From: Bacteroidota bacterium
GTDB lineage: Bacteria; Bacteroidota; Ignavibacteria; SZUA-365
Assembly (NCBI GenBank): GCA_018224415.1
Contig: JAGTUZ010000017.1
Location: 1-13,935 of the forward strand
Direction of reading: 5' to 3'
DNA: 13,935 nt
The notes under the pieces were generated by a model. That model worked only from the letters and a program-made list of their open reading frames with translations. It ran no database searches and was not told the DNA's origin. A program made the translations under genes and the position numbers. Numbering within the stretch: position 1 is the stretch's first letter; each line of letters starts with the position of its first letter. This document shows, piece by piece, positions 5,886 to 11,100 of the stretch.

Positions 5886-7283
5886 ATGCGTACGTTGTTC
5901 CGGACTTCAGTTCTCGCGCTGCTTCTTGCGCTTCCCACCCTCGTCAACGCACAGGGCACAACCGCACGCTTCCCGCTGCTCGAACAGTTCACCGGCACAT
6001 GGTGCCCGTATTGTCCGTACGGCGCGGATTCGGTGAACAGCATTCTTGGCTACATCCCTAACGCGCGCGCCCTCGCCTATCACAATAACGACCCGATGTC
6101 CACGCCTGATGGCGACGCCGTGACGCAACACCTGCTGACATCCAGCTACCCATCGGCAGCCATTGACCGCCTGCTCGTAAACCTCTCGACCGGCGCTGCC
6201 ATCGCGATATCACGGACGTACTGGGGTGCAGTGATGTCGCAGCGCGCGCAGCAGGCATCGCCGATGTCGATCAATGTCACCGGCACTTATCATCAGGACA
6301 CCCGGCAGATCCAGGCCACGGTGACGATGAACGCCCTGTCCGCGATCTCGGGCACGCTGCACTATAATGCCGTGCTGAGCGAGGACGATCTTGACTACCC
6401 CCAGAAAAAAAATGTCAATGGTTCGACCATCACGTTGAGTCCGTACTATCACAAGCGGGTCGTGCGCAAGATGATCACGGGCGCCTACGGCACGCAGATG
6501 ACCACGAGCGGCATGGCCGCCAACACCACGAACACCCAGTACATCACCTATACCGTGCCGTCGAACTATGACATCAGCAAGTGCAAGCTCGCCGTCTTTG
6601 TCACGACGGTGGTGAACCTGACGGTGAACGGCCAGCCGCGTCCGACGCTGATGGCCATCCAGCAGGCATGGCAGGAGCCGGTGCTCACCTCCCTGTCGGT
6701 CATTCCGGTCGAACTGATCAGCTTCAGCGCCACGCAGGAGCAGGACGTCGTGCGCGTGCACTGGCGCACTGCGACGGAGAACAACAACCGCGGTTGGTTC
6801 GTCGAGCGCCGCAGCATCGATGGCGACTGGTCGGACCTCGAATTCGTCAGCGGCTACGGCACGACCAACGAGCAGCAGCAGTACGAGTATGTCGACCGCA
6901 CGGTGCGTCCGTTCGAGACCTACGACTACCGCCTGCGTCAGGTGGACTTCGATGGCAGCACCGAGTATTCGCCGGTGTACCGCGTGATGGCAGCCCCCGT
7001 GCCGACCGAGACACGCCTGCTTCCGAACTATCCGAACCCCTTCAACCCGAATACCTGGATCACCGTCGAGCTCGCGCAGGACAGCGACATGAACGTGTCG
7101 GTATACGACATGCTCGGCCGCCACGTCCGCACGCTCGCGTCTGGCACGCACAAGGCCGGTGGCCATGTGCTCGAGTGGGACGGCACCGATGCTTCCGGCA
7201 TCGCCCTCCCCTCCGGCATCTACTTCACGCGGCTGGTCACCCCGCACCACACCGCCACCCAGCAGATGCAGCTCAGCAAGTAA
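5886..7283 (+). CDS. Secreted Omp28/thioredoxin-fold protein with T9SS type A sorting domain
   Basis: An exported protein of 465 residues. A signal peptide covers residues 1-22, with likely cleavage after Asn-Ala before Gln23. Residues about 27-130 resemble the Omp28 thioredoxin-like domain: Glu-Gln-Phe-Thr-Gly-Thr-Trp leads into Cys40-Pro-Tyr-Cys43, and Ser-Tyr-Pro89 fits the cis-proline loop. A beta-rich region follows. Residues about 273-372 are a fibronectin-like module that often precedes T9SS tails. The end, from Asn-Tyr-Pro-Asn-Pro-Phe-Asn-Pro at 381-388 to the final Lys, is a type A sorting domain including Gly-Ile-Tyr-Phe. It is probably secreted to or anchored on the cell surface; whether the CxxC is redox-active is unproven. 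AAAGGA at 5872-5877 supports the ATG at 5886; the frame also opens further upstream, at 5748, but without a signal peptide there. A strong terminator follows. Confidence 0.9.
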   Translation: MRTLFRTSVLALLLALPTLVNAQGTTARFPLLEQFTGTWCPYCPYGADSVNSILGYIPNARALAYHNNDPMSTPDGDAVTQHLLTSSYPSAAIDRLLVNLSTGAAIAISRTYWGAVMSQRAQQASPMSINVTGTYHQDTRQIQATVTMNALSAISGTLHYNAVLSEDDLDYPQKKNVNGSTITLSPYYHKRVVRKMITGAYGTQMTTSGMAANTTNTQYITYTVPSNYDISKCKLAVFVTTVVNLTVNGQPRPTLMAIQQAWQEPVLTSLSVIPVELISFSATQEQDVVRVHWRTATENNNRGWFVERRSIDGDWSDLEFVSGYGTTNEQQQYEYVDRTVRPFETYDYRLRQVDFDGSTEYSPVYRVMAAPVPTETRLLPNYPNPFNPNTWITVELAQDSDMNVSVYDMLGRHVRTLASGTHKAGGHVLEWDGTDASGIALPSGIYFTRLVTPHHTATQQMQLSK

Positions 7284-7291
7284 TCTTTTCG

Positions 7292-7336
7292 ATGGAAGCG
7301 GACGGCAATCCGTCCGCTTCCATTTGTTTCCTTTTT
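7292..7336 (+). terminator. Strong intrinsic terminator of the Omp28/T9SS gene
   Basis: A perfect 14-bp stem, ATGGAAGCGGACGG (7292-7305) against its complement (7310-7323), closes a CAAT loop. A T-rich tract follows at 7323-7336. It begins 8 bases after the stop codon. Confidence 0.9.
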
Positions 7337-7393
7337 CCCGTGGATGCCCTTCAAGGACCACCATATCTTTTGTAGCGACATCCCGCATGCACG

Positions 7394-7421
7394 ACTCCCG
7401 GCCTCCGGCCGGGAGTTTTTT
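7394..7421 (+). terminator. Intrinsic terminator hairpin, copy 1
   Basis: ACTCCCGGCC (7394-7403) pairs perfectly with GGCCGGGAGT (7407-7416) around TCC. Five more Ts follow to 7421. On sequence this is a textbook plus-strand terminator, although the Omp28 gene upstream already has one, so it is a backup or a palindromic repeat element. Confidence 0.7.
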
Positions 7422-7441
7422 CTGACATCCCGCCATCCATG

Positions 7442-7466
7442 CTTCCGGCCTCCGGCCGGGAGTTTA
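7442..7466 (+). terminator. Terminator-like hairpin, copy 2 (weaker tail)
   Basis: CTTCCGGCC (7442-7450) pairs with GGCCGGGAG (7454-7462) around TCC, with one T-G wobble. The tail is TTTATT, weaker than in copy 1. It is the second copy of the 47-base duplication. Confidence 0.5.
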
Positions 7467-7473
7467 TTGATTG

Positions 7474-7518
7474 AATAGAAAACGGCCCGACGGAAAGAGA
7501 TGCGGAACCGCCGGGCCG
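7474..7518 (-). terminator. Minus-strand intrinsic terminator facing the Omp28 gene
   Basis: Read on the minus strand, CGGCCCGGCGG (7518-7508) pairs with CCGTCGGGCCG (7493-7483), 11 bp including one G-U wobble, with a 14-base loop. TTTTCTATT follows (7482-7474). On the plus strand the wobble becomes an A-C mismatch and no T-tract follows, so the structure is oriented to stop minus-strand transcripts from the tRNA/small-ORF side. Confidence 0.6.
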
Positions 7519-7527
7519 CGACGTCGT

Positions 7528-7595
7528 TGAAGCGCGAGGCTTCACCGACTCTTTGGAGATGAGAGAGAGAGAGGTTGCGCCACGCAAGCGCAACC
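7528..7595. other. Cluster of two stem-loops between convergent genes
   Basis: TGAAGC (7528-7533) pairs with GCTTCA (7539-7544). GGTTGCGC (7573-7580) pairs with GCGCAACC (7588-7595). Together with the minus-strand terminator hairpin they form three consecutive stems in about 110 bases. This could be a structured 3' untranslated region or a small RNA ending at the minus-strand terminator; no known RNA family is recognised. Confidence 0.35.
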
Positions 7596-7791
7596 GGAAA
7601 AAGGTACGGCGGCACGGGAGGATACGCAATAGAATAGGGGGTATATATCCCATTATTTTCAGTTTATTTTCGTTTCAACCGCTGCTCCATCGATGCATCA
7701 GGGAACCCATGCACGATTTTCAGGATCGTGCAGAATTTCTCACGAATATACTCCCTAGCGTTTCGAGATATTTTCGGACCGGAGCTTCCTT

Positions 7792-7983
7792 TCAGATGTG
7801 GAAACCGACGGGCCAGGGTTGCGGGTGCGGCGGATTGAGGCGCTGGAAGCGCTCCTCCACCTTGCGGAGGAATTCCACCACGATGGTGCCGTAGCACTGT
7901 GCCATGTCGATGGCGGCCAGACGCGCACGCGGAGATTCCGCCTCGTCGATACCGCTCCCCAATACGTCAAACGGCGAGATCAT
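7792..7983 (-). CDS. Small hypothetical protein (63 aa) just downstream of tRNA-Gln
   Basis: Not recognised. Codon third positions are mostly G or C in the style of the neighbouring genes (GTG, GAG, CGC, TTC, ATC recur), which argues for real coding in this frame over the overlapping ones. The middle of the protein, about residues 20-48, looks like an amphipathic helix with Leu, Ile, Val and Glu/Arg; the last 14 residues are rich in Pro, His and Trp. The ATG lies 22 bases after the tRNA 3' end and inside the loop of a 13-bp hairpin. The only ribosome-binding candidate, GGCGAG, is also in the stem. The frame is open upstream into the tRNA but offers no other start. It may be transcribed by read-through from the tRNA promoter. 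It might also be a remnant or non-coding. Confidence 0.45.
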   Translation of the reverse strand: MISPFDVLGSGIDEAESPRARLAAIDMAQCYGTIVVEFLRKVEERFQRLNPPHPQPWPVGFHI

Positions 7984-7999
7984 TTCGATCTCGCCGTTT
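7969..7999 (-). terminator. Strong hairpin directly after tRNA-Gln (possible terminator or start-codon block)
   Basis: AAACGGCGAGATC (7969-7981) and GATCTCGCCGTTT (7987-7999) are exact complements over 13 bp with a 5-base loop. The hairpin begins 5 bases after the tRNA 3' end on the minus strand. Minus-strand output has only three Ts, in the stem, and then GACG, so as a terminator it is imperfect. It encloses the ATG of the small ORF. Confidence 0.5.
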
Positions 8000-8004
8000 T
8001 GCTG

Positions 8005-8077
8005 CTGCCCCTCTAGGGCTCGAACCTAGACTTTCCTGATCCAGAGTCAGGCGTGTTGCCAATTACACCAAGGGGCA
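8005..8077 (-). tRNA. tRNA-Gln (anticodon CUG)
   Basis: Read on the minus strand, the 73-base sequence folds as a standard cloverleaf. The acceptor stem is TGCCCCT against AGGGGCA. The D-arm contains GGTGTAATTGGCAACAC. The anticodon stem CCTGA/TCAGG closes the loop CTCTGGA with anticodon CTG. The T-arm is CTAGG-TTCGAGC-CCTAG. The discriminator base is G, as expected for tRNA-Gln. CCA is not encoded: the bases after the discriminator are CAG. Confidence 0.95.
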
Positions 8078-8093
8078 ATCATTACGTCCTACA

Positions 8094-8122
8094 AGTATAA
8101 GAAATGTCTTCGACGAAGGCAA
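8094..8122 (-). promoter_or_regulatory. Promoter of tRNA-Gln
   Basis: On the minus strand, TTGCCT (8122-8117) and TATACT (8099-8094) are 17 bases apart. The -10 box ends 16 bases before the tRNA 5' end, leaving a short leader. Position and spacing fit a stable-RNA promoter and suggest the tRNA does not depend on read-through from the C25 peptidase gene. Confidence 0.6.
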
Positions 8123-8160
8123 GAGAGCAAATAAAAGATTGTTTGGGGTTTATTCCAGCC

Positions 8161-8192
8161 TCTGTGCCTCTGTGCCTCTGTGCCTTTGTGCC
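8161..8192 (+). repeat. Four tandem copies of an 8-mer (TCTGTGCC) just after the C25 stop
   Basis: Copies at 8161, 8169 and 8177 are identical; the fourth at 8185 has T for C at its second base. On the minus strand the unit reads GGCACAGA. The block starts 2 bases beyond the stop codon of the C25 peptidase, inside its 3' untranslated region. No T-tract or stem accompanies it. Confidence 0.85.
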
Positions 8193-8194
8193 TC

Positions 8195-11100
8195 CTACCG
8201 CAGCACCGCGAACCTCCCCACGTGCTCCACGTTCTCCCCGCCGAGGGAAAGCACGAGCTTGAAGAAATACACGCCGTTGGCAAGGGCGTCGCCGTCGGCG
8301 TCGCGGCCGTCCCACGCGATGCGGTTGAAGCCGACGCGCAGGTCGCCGGGGAAGGACTCGATCTCACGGATAAGACGGCCGGCCACAGTGTACAGCTTGA
8401 GCCGCACGCCCTCGGGCGCCTCGGCGCCGATGACGCGGAAGGTGAAGTCGGCGGGGCCGGCGGTGGGACTCGGATACGGGATGACCTGGTCGAGCCGCGC
8501 CTGCCGCGAGACGTTGAAGCGCACCTGGTAGGGAATGGTGTCGGCGGCGTTGCCGCTGGCGTCCTTGCCCGACACGGCGAGGAAATGCAGGCCGTCTTCC
8601 AGCTCGGGCGTGAAACGGATGCGCAGCTTCTCCTCTCCGCTGCCCGGTTCGTACGACACACGCGCGTCGCTCATCAGCCAGATGCGCCGCCCGTCGAGAA
8701 AGAGCTGCACGCTGCTGGTGTCGGTCACGGGCAGCGGCGAACGGTCGCGCAGGTGAATCTCGATCAGCGGCTCCGGCGCCACGAAATCACCGTTGGCGAT
8801 CCCGGCCCCGTCGAAGGTGACGTCGAGACGCGGGGCCTCGCCGTCGCGTCCGGACGCGAAGCGCTTCGAATACACGTTGTTGGCGCGGTAGTACTCCGTC
8901 CCCTCGCCCGCGGGATCGATGCCCAGCTCGAAGCCGTGCGAGCCGCGCAGTCCGGCCGTGGGCAGCACGAACTCCACCTCCACGCCGCCGTCGGGATCGG
9001 GCGCGACGGCGGGCAGCGCCTGCTCGAGCACAATGGTGCTGCCGGGCACGGCCAGGCGCACGCTGCGCGCCGCGGACGCCACGCGGCCGCCGTTGTACAC
9101 CGTCGCGCGTACGGTGACGGGTTCGCCTTCGAGCACGGAATCGGGCTCGCTCTCCACTACCTGCGAGGTGATGCCGAGCTCGGGGAAACGCGAAAGGTAA
9201 CCGAGACGCAGGGAACGGAGTACCGGACTCGCAAGTCCGCTTTCATCGCTCAGCCGCGCCTCCAGGCGCAGGAAGGCCGACGGCAGCGGATTCAACGCCG
9301 CAAGCGAGACCTCGCTCCCGGGCGGAACCGCGTTCCACTCGCCGACGAGCGTGTCGGGCGCGGAGCTTCCGGGCGTGGCGCCGGGCGCCCCGGCGCGCAG
9401 GGCGTACAGCCGCAGGTTCACGGTGGCGGACGTGCCTCCCCCATCACCTTCCCAGCGCAGCGACGAGATGCTGTTGGCCGGTCCGATGACCGGCGTGCGC
9501 AGGACGCCCTCGGTGGCGCGCACGCGCAGCGTGTCGCGCGCGACGGCGGTGCCGAGCACGAAATGCTGTTCCCGCACATTGGCGGGTTCGGCACGTGTGC
9601 CAATCAGCACATACGAATCGCGGAAGCCCACGCTGTCGATAAGCGTGGCGCCGAAGGTCGCGAGCGCCTGGCGGAGTTCGGGCGAGATGTTCGTGCCGTC
9701 GGGAGCGGTCGGTGGATAGCCGTTGGCGTCGTCACGTATGGCAACCATCAGGATATGGTCATCCGGTATACCGTTCACATACGCGGCCATCTGTGCCGCG
9801 ACGGCGCGTCCCTCGTAGGTGTCGAAATGCAGCGAGTCGACGAGACGGCCGTACACGGGCTCGACCACGGCGAGGTTGAAGCCGCGGCGGTCGGTGCTCA
9901 CCTGTGTGCCGCCGATGCGGAGGATGGTGTGCTTGAAGGGACCGTTGAATCCGCCGGATGCTGCCTCCAGCTCCAGCGCGCGTTCGCCGAGCTGCAACCC
10001 GCCACCGGATGCGTCTTCCAGCGCCTCGGTCTGTGTCATGGCAAACTGTCCGGCCTCGCTCTGCCGCCACTGCTCGTCGGCGATGGCGGAGGATTCCAGC
10101 GTGAAGCTGCGTGTGGCGGACCAGCTCTCGGGCCCGGCGCTCGTGCGCAGACGGGCGCGCCAGTACCACACGCCGTCGCCCGCGGACAGCGGGGCCTCGA
10201 TGGCGGTGAAAACCGTGCCCAATCCTGCGGTCATGGCGCTGCGTCCGCTGGTGAATGCGACGTCGCGCGCGAATTCGATTTCAGCTTCCGGCGCAAGCGA
10301 GACATCGGGCACGAAGGTCGGGTTGGCGAGAAGGACGTCGATGCGGCCCGCATCGCGGCCGAGCACCGCGCGATCGAGCGGGAAGATCTGCGCGAGTCCG
10401 CGCGGCAGCACGTTCACCGTGAGCGCGGCGCTGTTGTTGCTTTCGTCCTTCTCGACGATCGCGTCGTCGGGATCGATGGTCACGCGGATCTCCGCACTCC
10501 CGTCGATGCCCGCGAAGTCGTAGCGCCATTCGAGCAGCGTGTCCACCGCGAACGGCGGCAGCAATCGACGTTCGCTGAAATGTTCCGTACCCCCGCCGCG
10601 CACGGTCAGCAGCACCGCCACGCTGTCGCTCGCGCAGAGCCCGTCGTTGTGCAGGCGTGTGCGGATCAGGGCCTCGGACTGCTCGACGAGAATGCCGGGT
10701 TCGGTGGAGAGATCGCTCTCCCGCACGGCGAACTCGGGCGTGCGCGCGAGCGGGATGCGTGTGGCGGGGTCGCCGAGCAGCGTGACCTGGTTGATGGTGT
10801 TGATCGAGGCCTGGTCGCCAACGCCGTAGGCGCGTGTCAGTTCCCGCTTGCCCAGCATAACGATCTCGCCGTAGGTGCGCGCGGCGCTGTCAATCAGCCC
10901 GCGGAACATGCCGCGGCTGAGCACATAATCAATGTTCAGAATGCCGAGTCCGGACGTACCCAGCGCCGCCACCGCGCCGTTGCGCGGCGACATGACGAAG
11001 CGCTCGTTGAGGCCGGTCTCGAAGGGCTCGGCGAAATGCGCGGTATTGCAGGACATCGTGACGAAAAAGATGTACTTGTCCTCGTTGTCGAAGATGTCGG

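Larger units (their letters stand above)
7377..7466 (+). repeat. Tandem duplication of a hairpin-bearing segment, period 47
   Basis: GACATCCCGC occurs at 7377-7386 and again at 7424-7433. Each copy is followed by a diverged spacer of about ten bases and then the same CCGGCCTCCGGCCGGGAGTTT core. Copy 1 runs to about 7419 and copy 2 to 7465. The cores are identical over 21 bases while the middles differ, which points to selection on the hairpin or to recent copying of a mobile palindromic unit. Confidence 0.75.
7284..7791. other. Gene-free convergent intergenic region
   Basis: This 508-base stretch separates converging transcription units. I see no convincing protein gene in it; reading frames there have poor composition. 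It holds a plus-strand terminator, a duplicated hairpin, a minus-strand terminator, several further stem-loops and a (GA)6 run at 7561-7572. Bases about 7620-7790 are AT-richer. Small inverted repeats there include TGCACGAT (7710-7717) against ATCGTGCA (7725-7732), with no T-tract on either side. Confidence 0.6.

Noticed and set aside
6210..7436. A 408-codon minus-strand frame opposite the Omp28/T9SS gene
   Set aside because: Composition typical of an antisense shadow (many His, Arg, Val, Gly), crosses the terminators, and no domain was recognised.
7553..7894. A 113-codon plus-strand frame in the convergent region
   Set aside because: Starts in the GA run and hairpin cluster, has very basic random-looking composition, and overlaps the more coding-like minus-strand ORF.
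8005..8077. tRNA-Gln as an integration site of a mobile element
   Set aside because: No integrase and no second copy of the tRNA 3' end are present in the window.
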